A stretch of 33,165 bases of DNA from Haplosporangium gracile (taxonomy: Eukaryota; Mortierellomycota; Mortierellomycetes; Mortierellales; Mortierellaceae): positions 1-33,165 of the forward strand of contig JAAAUF010000441.1 in the NCBI GenBank assembly GCA_015499985.1, given 5' to 3'. Under the pieces are notes generated by a model that saw only the letters and a list, made by a program, of their open reading frames with translations, was not told the origin of the DNA and ran no database searches. The position numbers were made by a program, and so were the translations under genes. This document shows, piece by piece, positions 10,124-21,471 of the stretch; position 1 is the stretch's first letter, and each line of letters starts with the position of its first letter.

Positions 10124-11010
10124 ATGGGTTCATGTTTAAGCTCGTCCTCTGGTAGAGGCGGAGTCACATCTCGCCCAATGGGGTTTCCTCCAGCTCTTCC
10201 CACCCCACGATCCTACGACCTTCCCAAAGGATGGTAAGAATACAAAAATGAAGGACGAAGGGTATTAAGCGTATTCAGGTACAGATGTCCAAGGAATTGA
10301 TGAACCATATTATTGATTTTACTTTTAGGTTGTGCCAATATGATCCTCAAAGCAAACACCTCTTCTACATCAACACTGCAACCGGACAGGGACAATGGGA
10401 ACACCCTAACGGACCAATTTCCAGCGCAAACGACGCAACCCAGTTTCGCGAGCAGATGAATCTATATGAACAACAGCTCGCTAACTACAATCGTGGAGGA
10501 GGAGGGTACCAACAGCAGATAAGCCAGCAACAGCAACAGCAACAGCAGCAGTACTACCAACGAGGCAACCAAGGTTACGGCAATAGTATGATGAGCGGTA
10601 GCAGTGGTTTCGGTCGTGGGGGAGGTGGAATGGGCGGTATGGCCAAGGGAGGAATGATGGGTCTGTTGGCCGGTACGCTCATTGGCAACCAATTTGGTCA
10701 GCATCACGCAGGAGAAGGGTATGGAGGAGGTGGGTATGGAGGAGGTGGGTATGGAGGAAACGGCGATCAGTACTATAATAATGATGGTGGTGGTTTCTTT
10801 GGAGGCAATGATGGATATGGAGGCGGGTTTAGTGGAAATGGCGACTATGATAATAGTAACAATGGCGGATTCTTTGGAGGTGGAGGTGGAGACTCGAGCG
10901 GTGGAGGTGAGTTCTTTGACCAGAGTGGCAATAGCGGCGGTAATGACTTTTTCGGGGGCGGTGGTGGCGGGGGCGATAATTTTGGCGATTCTCTGGCTCC
11001 TAGTTGGTAA
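10124..11010 (+). CDS. WW-domain protein with N-terminal acylation signal and Gly-rich tail
   Basis: Two exons, 10124-10233 and 10329-11010, make 263 residues; the intron splits the first WW tryptophan codon. The N-terminus MGSCLSSSSG fits an N-myristoylation signal (Gly2, small residue at 6) with Cys4 available for palmitoylation. One WW domain covers residues 34-63 (LPKGW ... Trp60-Glu-His-Pro), which binds Pro-rich ligands. A glutamine run follows, then a Gly/Met segment (GGMMGLLAGTLIG) resembling a glycine zipper, then GYGGGG repeats with Asn/Asp/Ser and Phe-Phe-Gly units. The tail looks disordered and self-associating. The start is chosen because it gives a complete WW domain across the intron. 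No specific family name is recognised. A membrane-anchored adaptor is inference. AATAAA at 11029-11034 follows the stop. Confidence 0.85.
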
Positions 11011-11180
11011 AGTCGAGGTACAATAGATAATAAACAGTCCCAAGATATTATTTTTTTTGTTATTTGCAGACGCGTTTGACCTTGACCCTTTTCTCCCTCT
11101 TTCGCTTGACATCTTCGCTTCTCCTCTCCACTCTGCTCACTCCTCTCGTCGTTCAACTCCCCACTCCTCCTCTCTACGCA

Positions 11181-13549
11181 ATGTCAGGAACCAGCAAAAC
11201 GCCTCTCGGCGACATCACTCATCGCACTCTCACAGGACGTCGTTCAGGAAACACAACTGCACAGCAGGCCGCCAACCTCACCTGCTCAGTAGGACCAGGC
11301 GATGAGAACAACCCTACCCGTGGGCTTTTGGACCTCTTTGCTGCCCAGCCAGGGTCAGTGTCGCTCAATCGAAAGAGATCCCTCAAACGGTTCACCGACG
11401 ATTCTGAACATCCCATCGCCCGCTTTCTGTCCCTTCAACCATCTCCTACAAAGTCTACAGTAATTAAGAGCAATGTAACAAAAGCAGGAGGAGTGTCACC
11501 CATAAAGTCAGCAGCGAGTACTGGTGTTGTTGTGAACCCTATTCTCTCTGGAGAACTGATGCCGCCCACAGGACCACTGTTCTTGCATTCTGCCAAGGCT
11601 ACTCGACCCACCAGCATTCTCTCTACCATTTCCCGGCGACAGACATTCGGGCGACAGCGGAATATGCCGTACTATCGTACAAAAAAAATTCGTTTTCTGT
11701 TCATTTCAGAACTGACCAAGTGATTAAACATTGCAAGAGCCAAAGTTGACTAACGGTTGATATGATGCTCTAATTTAATTGTTAGTTTCGACACGGGAGT
11801 ACATGCTGGATTATATCAGTCGGCCGAGCGATGTTTATTCCTTCGTCTCTCAGGATGGAGCTACACTCGTCCCACCCTTTTCTTGTGCATACAATAACGG
11901 TATCTCCCTCTCTTCGTTTCTCCTCGCATCAGTTGGTTGCTACGGAATATTTATTTTACGACACAGCGACTGACCTCGAGTTCGCCATTTTATTTATTAA
12001 TGCTGCTAGTTGCCAATGGAGCCAGGAATCTTGCTGTCGGAGATGAGGACGGCACCATACATATTGTTGACACCAGGCGAGAGGGATCACATCCTGGTAA
12101 ACAAAACACCAGCTTTTAGAACACGCTGAGGTGCCAATGGAAACAATATCAAGCATGATATTTACAGTATAATTTGAACTCGTATCGATGCTGAGATAGA
12201 TGCCACAAAACAGATTCTCGCTCATCAGAACGCCATTTTTGATCTCTGCTGGACAAAGGACGATTCTAAGATTGTAAGCGTCTCTCCTTTTCACACCTAC
12301 TGCACAATGCTTTCATACTAGAACTCTTGGATTCTAAGCATGCACCTTCTTTTTGTCTATTGTGTAGATCTCTGTGTCTGGCGATCAATCAGCAAGGATA
12401 CACGACGTCGAAACGAAAAAGTGCATTGGAATGTTTTCTGGTCATACCGGCAGTATTAAGAGTGTGTCAATGAAGCACAACGATGACTGTAAGTGGAATG
12501 TTATATTCGGTCCGCACTTTTCTTCATGTCACACGTCCTTCCAAAACGGTCGCTAATTGTTCTTCGTTTTTATGCTATAGTTATCTTTGCGACAGCAGCC
12601 AGAGATGGAACGGTAATGATTTGGGACTCCCGCTGCTCGAGCACCACATCTGCCACGGGCGAGACGGTTTACAGACCGGCGGATAGACTCTTAAATGTGC
12701 ATGCAAGTACATCGCGCGCAGCTCCACCTAAGAAGTCTAAGCACGGAAGTGATGGCCCGAACACAGCCTCGGCAGTGCAATACATGCTCCATAACGAGCA
12801 CATCATTGCCTCTACAGGATCACTGGACGGGTAACCAACTGGAGACAAGCACTTATAAAATGCAAAGCTAAGTATCCCATCGCGTCTAACGTACATACCT
12901 CTCACTTTTACCTAGATCAATCAAATACTGGGATGTGCGCAAACATGGCACTTACTTCAAGCACGACTACCCGATACCTCTTCAGACGTCTAAGTACACG
13001 CCTACGACCAGACGAGCACACGGAATGACATCGATGGCCCTTTCGCCTGACGGCAGCGCTCTGTATGCACTGAGCTCTGACAACAATATTTATATGTACA
13101 ACACGACGGTGCTTGGCCACCCTGTCGAGCGATTTGGTGGCAACAATTTTGCCTGTTCAAGCTATTATATCAAGATTAGTGTGTCTCCTGACGGCAATTA
13201 TGTTGCTGCAGGATCGAGCAAGGATCTTTACGTGTGGGAGACCAATATGCCTCGAAGGAAGCCACTCATCTTTGAAGGTCATGAGCGGGAGGTGACGGGT
13301 GTTGACTGGGCCAAGGATCTCGGCCATGGCACTGAGGTATGTCTTCTGCCTCCTTTGTTTCACGTAAACTGATGTTGATTTACAAATAGGGATGTACCTT
13401 AATTAATTAACATGTTACTCTACCTGTAATAGCTGAGTGGATGTTCCGATGATGCCAAGGTCCGGACCTGGAAGCCTAATGGCGAGCTTGTTCAAGAATG
13501 CCGAGAGAACAAAAGCCTGCAGAATTTGCACGGCATTGTCTCCGAGTAA
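11181..13549 (+). CDS. Cdt2/DTL-like WD40 substrate receptor of the CRL4 ubiquitin ligase
   Basis: Eight exons (11181-11676, 11786-11899, 12010-12096, 12200-12273, 12368-12488, 12581-12830, 12916-13336, 13433-13549) give 559 residues, all in phase. After a disordered N-terminus of about 180 residues the protein follows animal DTL closely: VPPFSCAY, DEDGTIHIVDTRRE, AHQNAIFDLCW, GDQSARIHDVETKKCIG, GHTGSIKSV, RDGTVMIWDSRC, DGSIKYWDVRK, DNNIYMYNTT. Two WDxR boxes (residues 312-315 and 386-389) are the DDB1-binding type. Cdt2 directs PCNA-bound Cdt1 and related proteins to CRL4 during S phase and after DNA damage. The N-terminus carries KTPLGDITH, similar to a destruction box, and CDK-type sites SPTK (88) and SPIK (106). 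The first donor is GTACAA, chosen because it restores phase. The chain ends soon after the last blade, without the long C-terminal tail of animal DTL. Confidence 0.9.
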
Positions 13550-13689
13550 TCGCATTCACGCTCTACCTTTGATTCTGAAAAATAATACAAAAACTTGATA
13601 CCAAATTCTTTAATTTTTCTCCCTTTTATTTGCTACATGTTGTGTATGCATGTATGTGGTAGGTGGCGCGAAATCAAAAGAAAAAGATT

Positions 13690-14721
13690 CTAAGCATGAT
13701 GGCTGGATTCCCGGTTCATGTGCTCTGCGTCTTCGGGGGCAACAGAGCTGTGGTGGCTGTGATCCCTGTGTCGTTCCTCGTGCCGCTTTTCGCGCTGATA
13801 GTTCCTTTGAGATGCAAACAGCTCCCGCTTCAAATTCCTGTCTGCTGACTTGAGATGCATGAAATTACACAAACCGCCGCGAGTGCACTCAGAGTTTTCG
13901 TATTGGCGACAGCAGGCTAAAAGACGAGTTTGTGAGTTAATTGGTTGATTGGTTGGTCCATGTGAAGAGAAGAAAGTATGAAAAAGTAGACAGGAACAAT
14001 TGATTAGTCATAAATGCCATAGCAATTTCACATACGCCTGCTATACAGTCGCTTGAACACAACGACATTTTCAAAAGAGAATAAAAACAAGAACTCACCT
14101 TCACGGAAATCTGTGACAGGAGAGAGTTCAGCCCAGAGTGGCCGTCCAGCATAGAAGCGGTTATTCAAACTCTCGACAGCGTTTCCAGCATCCTCCTCAT
14201 ACTTAAATCTGGCATAGATGTTCCCGACGAGGTGGTCGCCAATATTATCACAGACATGCATTTCCTCGATCTCGCCATATTTCGCCAGCTCGACAAAGAA
14301 ATCCTCATAGATGTTGTCAAAGTCCTCCTGGATCTCGGGTTTGGTGAGGGAGCAGTTGGCATCGTGGGAAGGGTTGTGGTAGACGTTGGGGACAAGGATG
14401 GTTTGCGAAAAGTTGGGCTTGACGTGTTTCCTTGAGCATCTGTCGCCGTGTCTGCAGGCTCCGATTTTGAAGTAGAAAGAACAGTTGACCCTGGGTAACA
14501 AGAGTTAAAGAAAAAAAAAGCAGAGGGCTCGTTAGTACTTGTAAAAAAAAATTGATCGTGTTTCGCCAGCAAAGAGTCCTGTTGCTGCTCCCTAGTGCGT
14601 GTTATAATTGCATCCAATCGAAGATGTCTCCAATTGCATAAACTCCATCCGTGAGCAGCGTCAAGGTGTTTGCATACTTGTCTTTCTCTGTGCCGTAAAT
14701 CGATGCCAAGTATGTCGCCAT
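13690..14721 (-). CDS. U2AF1: U2 snRNP auxiliary factor small subunit (U2AF35)
   Basis: Three exons on the minus strand (14678-14721, 14099-14490, 13690-13916) encode 220 residues. It opens MATYLASIYGTEKDK, as in U2AF35 proteins. The first CCCH finger is Cys18-Cys26-Cys32-His36 within VNCSFYFKIGACRHGDRCSR, the UHM/RRM core includes EEMHVCDNIGDHLVGN, and the second CCCH finger is Cys148-Cys156-Cys162-His166. The protein recognises the AG of 3' splice sites and pairs with the large subunit. The Ser next to the third Cys of finger 1 (human Ser34 equivalent) is conserved. The C-terminus is short and His/Glu/Arg-rich, without an RS domain. It converges with the Cdt2-like gene 140 bases away and diverges from the BET gene. 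Confidence 0.95.
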
Positions 14722-14803
14722 GCTGTATGCGTGTTGAATGAAAGTGAGGAGTGTGTGGTTGAAGCTATAAAGTTGCGATCTTCAGGCTGGGTGAACTGGA
14801 CCT

Positions 14804-14812
14804 TTATATAAG
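14804..14812 (-). promoter_or_regulatory. TATA-like element for U2AF1
   Basis: TTATATAAG lies about 85 bases upstream of the U2AF1 start codon on the minus strand. It is nearly symmetrical, so orientation is not fixed. Only motif and spacing support it. Confidence 0.4.
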
Positions 14813-14824
14813 CCACAGACTAGC

Positions 14825-14832
14825 TCACGTGA
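14825..14832. promoter_or_regulatory. TCACGTGA E-box palindrome
   Basis: A perfect 8-base palindrome containing CACGTG, the core bound by bHLH factors such as yeast Cbf1. It sits about 105 bases from the U2AF1 start in the shared promoter. Binding is inferred from the motif only. Confidence 0.45.
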
Positions 14833-15696
14833 TATGTCTCAAAAGTAAAAGACGACCGGCTCTAAAATTCTCGCGGGCGGGCACCTACACCCGAACGAAA
14901 GAATCCCAAGGGTGCTGACAAACCAAGTCCCTCTTATTTGTTCTACATGTACAATTGTCCAAGTGGCCTTGCATGAATATGATTTGCTAACTGCCGTGTG
15001 GATGCTATCAAAATGTCAATATCGTCTTTGGCTTTTGTTGTTGAAATGTCCATTGTTCCTTTGCCCCTCTTTTTTTCTTCGCACAAAGTTGGTGGCCACG
15101 TCACAAGAGATCACTTAAGGGTTATGATAGATGAAAATTCAACCTCCGTCGTCGATTGGCTGCTGAGCGATAAAATGCCCAGTTAGGACCCACTTGCCTC
15201 TCTTTTCCTTTTTTTTTTTTTTCTCTTTTTTTTCTTTACTCTCCTCCTCCTCTTCATTTTTCTTCACACTCTCTCTCCTTCCCTTCCTAGTCCTTTCCCA
15301 CAGCAGCGCCCTACTTCACACACAGGACTATTTTTCCCTCTTTCCAGCTTATACACTTTCACTGCTCATCAGAAACGTCCTTAACATCCCTGTTGCTGCT
15401 CTTCCTCCCCTTGTCTCTGACTCATACACTTGCACTCTCGTCTCCCCCGTTTAGTTGTTTTGTTTCTTCTGTTCCCCCGTTTGTTTCCTCAATCAAACAT
15501 ATACAAACATACTTTCATTTTTCTTACCGTGCAGGAAAAGAAAGAAAAATATTTACGCGACACCTGTCTTGTTTCTGCTGACCCAACGCCACCCCCATTT
15601 GCTCTCGACAATCACACACATACACCCCGGCAAATACAGACTCATACTCACAACTCGCACTCAAACACATACATAAACAACAACCACACAGTCAGT

Positions 15697-18600
15697 ATGA
15701 TGTCCAACGGCGATGAGGTCAAGAAGCGACCCCTGGAGGATCACGCCAGTCTGAACGGAGAACTCAATGGGTAAACACAAACGATCTTTTGTTTTTCTTG
15801 TGTTGTTGCCACCATTTTTACTTTTTTGTATCTTTTTGGGTCTCTTTGAGGCTAATATTTCATCTTTTAGAAATATTAACTCTTTCATACTACCGCTCCC
15901 GTGTTCCCGCACGTACACCTTTTTTGCTTCCTGTCTTCCAATAAATAGCGATGCATCAACAAGTCTCGACCTGGCTCACATCCCCGAGGAAGGATCATTA
16001 AAGCGACTCAAGGCTGAAGACGACGATCACGTTCCCTTTTCGCCCCCAATCACAGCACCCGTCCCTTCCTCAGCAGCACCAGACTACCCTTCGCTGGTGC
16101 CCTCTCTCGAACACAGCCGCTCCGACTTCCCCATCCCTCCAGCCCATAGTACCGCAGACCAGTTGATAGATAGCGACATCAAAGTTCCGAGCCACCTTTC
16201 TAGCACACACACTCCCAGCGTCTCTTCGACTCCACTGGAACCTATGCCCACTCCTTCTCCAGCGGCGCCAGTACCACTGACTCAAGAGCCACGGAAACCT
16301 GATGATGCTGAAGTCTCAAAGGTTAGTTCTGTTTGCTATTGTGAATGTTTCTGGAAGGAGCTTGGACGTTCAAGGCGGTGCTGTTCGTTGTGGGTTCAGA
16401 TGCGGGTGAATAAAAGCCAAATACACGTATCCTTTTGCTGCACTACACCATCCTCGTCATTCCGTCTTCATTGTGTTGAAGCAGGAGATTACGACTTTTT
16501 TTTCTTCCGAATGGACATTGATATTATCAGTCAGTCAGTCAGTCAGTCGGTCGACCGACAAACATTTTGGCAACTGCTGTAGACTGATCGAGAGTCGAGG
16601 AGATGGCGAGGCGAGACGACAGAGGTCTGAGAGATCTTCATTTTTTAGTTCTTCCTGCATTTCATCATCTAATATCGTATTATCTGCCTCTCTTTCTCCC
16701 TTGCTTTCTTTTTTGAATAACCATCATTAACAGCCTGTTCCCCAGCCTGCCCAACCCACCGCAGACCCTGTCAGTCCTTCAGTCACCTCATCAAACCCGG
16801 AACCCACACCTGTCAAATCTGAAGCACCCACAACTACATTCGCAGCACCGCCGATTCCACCTATGCTCGACACTACGGCCATCGTTCCTCCTATGACCAC
16901 TAAAACTCTTGCAACTCCAGCTACACCCGTTACACCTGCTACACCTGCTACTCCCGCAACTCCAGTAAATCCTGCATTGAACGGAGCTCGCAAGTCGTCC
17001 ATGACTCGAGAGCAGCTCAAATACTGTACGGCAATCATTAAGCAGCTCAAGCGCCATCGGGACGCCGGTGCGTTTTTGCAGCCAGTCGACCCAGTTGCCC
17101 TCAGGATCCCCGACTATCCCACTGTAGTCAAGAATCCCATGGATCTCTCGACAGTCGAGCGGAAGTTGAACAACCTGGAATACGACACTGTGGACGACTT
17201 TGTTCAGGATGTGAACCTCATCTTCGCCAACTGCTATCTGTACAACGGTCGGGAGTCGCCTATCGCCATTTTTGCCTCGAACTTGGAATCGGCATTTACC
17301 AGCTCGCTGCGCTATATGCCCAAGGAGGTAGGCTTGATTTCCTTGACTTTTTTTCGATCACCACCCGTTTGATGCTTATGAAGCTTGTAGAGACTGTGCT
17401 TTTCAGGACCTGGTTTGACACGTTTGTAATTTTCATCCATCGTAGGCCATCAAGGCTGCGCCAGACACTCAAAAGGACAGCGCGAAGAAGGCTTCTCCTG
17501 TAAAGGTTAAGAAGGAGGTGGTTAAGAAGGAGGATGTCAAGAATCAAGTTCCTGCAACCGTGCCACCGCCAGACTTTGTGCCATCTGCTTTTACCCTCTC
17601 CAGAGCTGCTTCAGAGGAACGTCGACCCAAGCGTGATATCCACGCGCCTTCAAAGGAGATCCCCACCGCAATTGCTGTCAAGAAGAAGGGATCCGCCAAG
17701 TGGAAGGCAGACCCTCAATTGCGGTACTGTCAAGCAATCTTGCGCGAGTTTGCCAAGAAGGTCAATGCAGAGTTCATGTTCCCCTTTATGGAACCCGTCG
17801 ACTATGTCGCACTCAACATCCCCGACTATCCGAAGTTGATTAAGAACCCCATGGATCTTGGAACTGTAAAGACGAAGCTGGAGGAGGATGAGTACGAGAA
17901 CGCTGCCCAGTTTGAGGCCGACATCCGCCTGATTATCTGGAACTGTTTCAAGTTTAACCCTGCAGGCACACCAGTCCATCTGATGGGTCGTCGTATGGAG
18001 ACACTGTTCAACACCAAGTGGGCCGAGCGTCCTGCACCACCCACTCCCCCACCAGTTGTCGAGGAGCCAAAGCAAGAGGAGTCTGAGTCTGAGGAAGATT
18101 CGTCAGGTGAGAGATAATACCTGCGCATGCTCTTTTTTGATCGCTAGATGACTGGTTGTGATCTATGGAGTCGGAACTAATCGAGCAATCGTGTTCCTAT
18201 GTTATCACCATAGATGACAAGATCGCCGAGATGGAGAGACATTTGAAGACGTTGTCTGAGAAGATCAGGTTGATGAAGGCAGCTACTAAGAAGAAGGAGA
18301 AGGTTGAAAAGAAGGCACCTGTCAAGGTGATCCCACAAGAAAAGCCCGCCAAGCCAAAGACAGCCTCCAAGACGCCTGTCAAGGCTCCTCCCAAGCCAGC
18401 TCCGGCCAAGGCCCCTGTCCCCGAGAAGAAGAAAGCTCCTCCCAAGCGATCGCGTCCCGTGTATAGCAGCAGCAGTGGAAGCAGCAGCAGCAGCGAGGAC
18501 GACGTACCTATGATCACCTTTGAGCAAAAGAAGGAACTCAGCGATAACATCAACAACTTTGAGGGCGACAAGCTTGCCAATGTTGTTCAGATCATTCACA

Positions 18601-19185
18601 GCAGAATGCCTCACCTTCGCGATGTAAGTGGCTTTTTTGCCACTTTCTTTTTTGGTAATGTCAAGGCAGATCGAGCCGTGTCGGTGCAACGAGCTGACTC
18701 TTTTTTTTTGCCTGACAATGTTCATAATGATAGAATGGTGGCCAAGAGGAGATTGAGTTGGACATGGACTCGCTGGATTCCAAGACCCTATACAAGTTGT
18801 ACGAGTATGTCAAGAAGACCACGGCTCCTAAGCGCAAGAAGCCTGCTCCCAAGAAGGTCAAAGTCCAATACTCCGAGGCAGACGCCACCAAAAAGATCAC
18901 CGAGCTGGAGAGGACGCTCCAGAAATTCGAGCAACCTGCTCCACATGTCAAGGGTAAGTTTCGATCATCTGCATTTTATATGCGCCTCTTTTTGTGTTCA
19001 ATTGTTACATGTCTGCTGAAATGAACCCTGAATCTTGTTTGCTAACCCAAGTTTGCATTCTTGTTTGTACACATATAACTATATTAGGATCTCAAGCTGG
19101 TGTCAACGACGGCTACTCGTCCAGCTCGAGCGGAAGCTCCAGCTCTTCCGGCTCTGACAGTGACTCTGGCAGCAGTAGCGATTGA
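15697..19185 (+). CDS. BET-family double-bromodomain protein (Bdf1/BRD type)
   Basis: Seven exons (15697-15770, 15949-16321, 16734-17327, 17446-18106, 18214-18623, 18734-18953, 19088-19185) encode 809 residues. Bromodomain 1 spans about 240-347 and bromodomain 2 about 436-545; both keep PDYP..KNPMDL and the acetyl-lysine-binding Asn (320 and 518). A coiled coil (DDKIAEMERHLKTL) follows, then a Lys/Ala/Pro-rich region, a serine-acidic block, and the ET domain from about 666 (ITFEQKKELSDNI ... SKTLYKLYEYV). It ends in a Ser/Gly/Asp tail. Such proteins read acetylated histones and recruit transcription machinery such as TFIID. The WPF shelf is altered: GAF in domain 1, FPF in domain 2. Two tandem ATGs begin the chain; the first is used. 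Intron 2 is long (412 bases) and holds an AGTC repeat. Confidence 0.95.
16526..16549. repeat. AGTC tetranucleotide microsatellite
   Basis: About five to six AGTC units lie inside the second intron of the BET gene. Seen directly; likely length-variable. Confidence 0.8.
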
Positions 19186-19850
19186 ATGGAGCGTCGCCCG
19201 GAAATCACTGTAAAAACATAATAACTTGTTTCTTTTTTTTTGCATCTCAATCAGTGTCTTCCTTTCCATGGTCGTTGCATGTACTTGTATCGTAATCCTT
19301 TTTAGTTTTTTTCTTTTTTGCTTGCGTTTGTTCAGTTTTCATTTTCTTCATTCTCTTCATTCTCTACTTTCACTCTTTGTCTTGCTGTCCCTTTTTTCCT
19401 TTTGCTTGGGTCAAGGTAGGCCTTCACACAATAACATTGTTCTTTAGAAACAGTTTGCATTTCACACTCTTATATACTCACAAACACACACAGTCGTCTC
19501 ACGGCCAATCGTCACTTTTTTTCTTTTCTTTTTTTCAATTTTTTTTTTTCTAGCTTTTTTTTTTTATTTTTTTATTTTTCCCTATGCAGTTGCAAACTCT
19601 GAATAAATGGATGTCATAGGAAGATCTACTGGGTGTGTGCTAAAAAAGCAGGTTGTTCTCCTTTCAAGGACATTTCCGGTGATTGCCGATTTTGTGGGCG
19701 AGCCTTCCGGACTGTGGGTGTTGGGCGGAATAAATGTTAAGGGGCTTCAAGATGACAAATGAGCCTCTATTTCGGAGTCATTTTTGTGCGCAGGTCCTTG
19801 TGCTTGTTCTTTATCTTTTTCTTTCACAACCTTCTCAACGACACATCACC
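19186..19850. other. Intergenic region between BET and NBP35 genes
   Basis: About 665 bases. The first part is strongly T-rich, especially 19505-19580. An AATAAA at 19602-19607 could end the BET transcript after a long 3' UTR. The remainder is the upstream region of the NBP35 gene. No gene is seen. Confidence 0.5.
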
Positions 19851-21297
19851 ATGTCGCCCCCCGTAGCAGCAGCACCTGAGAATGCACCAGAGCACTGTCC
19901 AGTACGAACACCTTACTCCTCACCGACCGTCTTCTTACTTACTTCTTGTGCCCTCACTTTGACACTTTGCATTTGCACGGCGAGTTTCATTGATTGCGCA
20001 TATACAAACGGCTTACACCACGTTATTGTTTTGCGTTCATTTTTTATTATAGGGAACGGAGAGTGAACAGGCCGGAAAGGCCAGCGCTTGCGATGGCTGC
20101 CCTAACCAAAATGTCTGCGCCACAGCACCCAAGGGGCCCGATCCAGGTTGGTTCTTGCTCTGGGTCTATTGATATTAACCGCTACAACGGAGAGCTTATC
20201 GACTCATACTCATTTTTCAAAACCCCTTGCATCCCCTGTAGATCTGCCGTTGATCAATGGCCGCATGGGAACGGTGAAGCACAAAATTCTAGTACTCTCA
20301 GGAAAGGGCGGCGTCGGCAAATCGTCCTTCACAACCCAACTCTCCTTCGCCCTCTCCCACGACGAAGAGACCCAAGTCGGCGTGATGGATATTGATATCT
20401 GTGGTCCCTCAATTCCCAAGATGTTTGGCCTCGACGGCGAACAGATCCATCAGTCCAACTCAGGTTGGTCCCCCGTCTACGTGACCGATAACCTTGGCGT
20501 CATGTCGATCGGGTTTATTCTCCAGGAGGCCGATGATGCGATTATTTGGAGGGGTCCCAAAAAGAATGGGTTGATTAAACAGTTCTTGAAGGACGTGGAT
20601 TGGGGTGATTTGGATTATCTTGTTGTCGACACCCCTCCGGGCACTTCGGATGAGCACTTGTCGGTGGTGCAGTATCTGAAAGAGTCTGGTATCACAGGAG
20701 CGATTTTGATTACGACCCCTCAGGAGGTTGCGCTGCAGGATGTGAGAAAGGAGATTGATTTTTGTAGAAAGGTCAAGATCCCGATTATTGGAGTTGTTGA
20801 AAATATGGCCGGGTTTGTCTGCCCGAGCTGTAAGGGCGAGAGTGTGATCTTTGCGCCTACTACGGGGGGTGCGAGGAAGATGGCGGAGGATACTAATGTG
20901 CGGTTCTTGGGAAGTATTCCTCTTGACCCTCGTATTGGTAAGTGCCTTGTTGTTTTTGTGTGTTTGATGTGTGAGGGACTGAGTGAAAGAGTAACAATTG
21001 TGATGTCTCGAGTTCTAACCTGCAGCGATTTTCGTCTCGGTTATGAAATGACTATAGGCAAATCGTGCGACCAAGGTCTATCGTTCTTAGAGGAATACCC
21101 CGACTCGCCCGCTACCAAGGCTTACGAGACCATCATCACAGGTACGTACATTTAGAACACAAACAAAATGCGCAGCTTACTAATTCACCTCCAGTTTATC
21201 ATCTAAAGAAACTAATGCTTTCTTAATTATTTTCCACCGCATGCGTCCCTTCACTACCGCCTTCACTACCACAGAAATCAAGAAGCTGTTGCCTTAG
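19851..21297 (+). CDS. NBP35: Cytosolic Fe-S cluster assembly scaffold NBP35/NUBP1
   Basis: Five exons (19851-19901, 20053-20146, 20242-20937, 21058-21141, 21275-21297) encode 315 residues. The N-terminal ferredoxin-like cysteines are Cys16-x13-Cys30-x2-Cys33-x5-Cys39, exactly the NBP35 spacing. The P-loop GKGGVGKS is at 69-76, the [10 protein letters not shown] segment follows, and the bridging-cluster pair is Cys242-Pro-Ser-Cys245. NBP35 forms a complex with Cfd1 that builds 4Fe-4S clusters for cytosolic and nuclear proteins. The last exon encodes only the final seven or eight residues (EIKKLLP). The first donor is the uncommon GTACGA, supported by the CPG-TES junction. The gene converges with the GOST gene, 174 bases away. 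Confidence 0.96.
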
Positions 21298-21360
21298 GAT
21301 CCCCCTGATTCTCTTGCACCGGGTGTAGACTTATGTACCATATCAAGAAACAACAAAAAG

Positions 21361-21390
21361 AATAAAAGGCTTTACAAACAGATTTTATTA
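21361..21390. terminator. Bidirectional poly(A) signal region
   Basis: AATAAA on the plus strand at 21361-21366 follows NBP35. TAATAAAA on the minus strand (21383-21390) follows the GOST gene. The two 3' ends would overlap only slightly or abut here. Confidence 0.5.
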
Positions 21391-21471
21391 TTGAATGTAA
21401 CCAATGCTGGAAGTTCTAACATGTCAAAAAAAAACGGTGGAACGGTTGCGTTGCTCTACCCTTCTGTCTAT

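Larger units (their letters stand above)
14722..15696. promoter_or_regulatory. Divergent promoter region between U2AF1 and BET genes
   Basis: About 975 bases separate the two start codons. A TATA-like TTTATATAAG lies near 14804-14812 and an 8-base palindrome TCACGTGA at 14825-14832, both close to the U2AF1 side. From 15195 to 15540 the strand is very rich in C and T, which fits the leader of the BET gene. No further gene is seen; open frames here are low-complexity pyrimidine translations. Confidence 0.6.

Noticed and set aside
10722..10765. Regularly repeated GGAGGTGGGTATGGA units as a possible CRISPR-like or tandem DNA repeat
   Set aside because: The period matches codons for GYGGGG repeats inside a coding exon; there are no spacers.
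10462..11156. Minus-strand open frames opposite the Gly-rich tail
   Set aside because: Antisense of GGA/GGT-rich codons gives Ser/Pro/Thr/Ile strings with no domain.
11064..11180. In-frame N-terminal extension of the Cdt2-like protein that looks like a signal peptide
   Set aside because: A nuclear WD40 receptor should not be secreted, the stretch is a translated pyrimidine-rich leader, and the ATG at 11181 gives a normal start.
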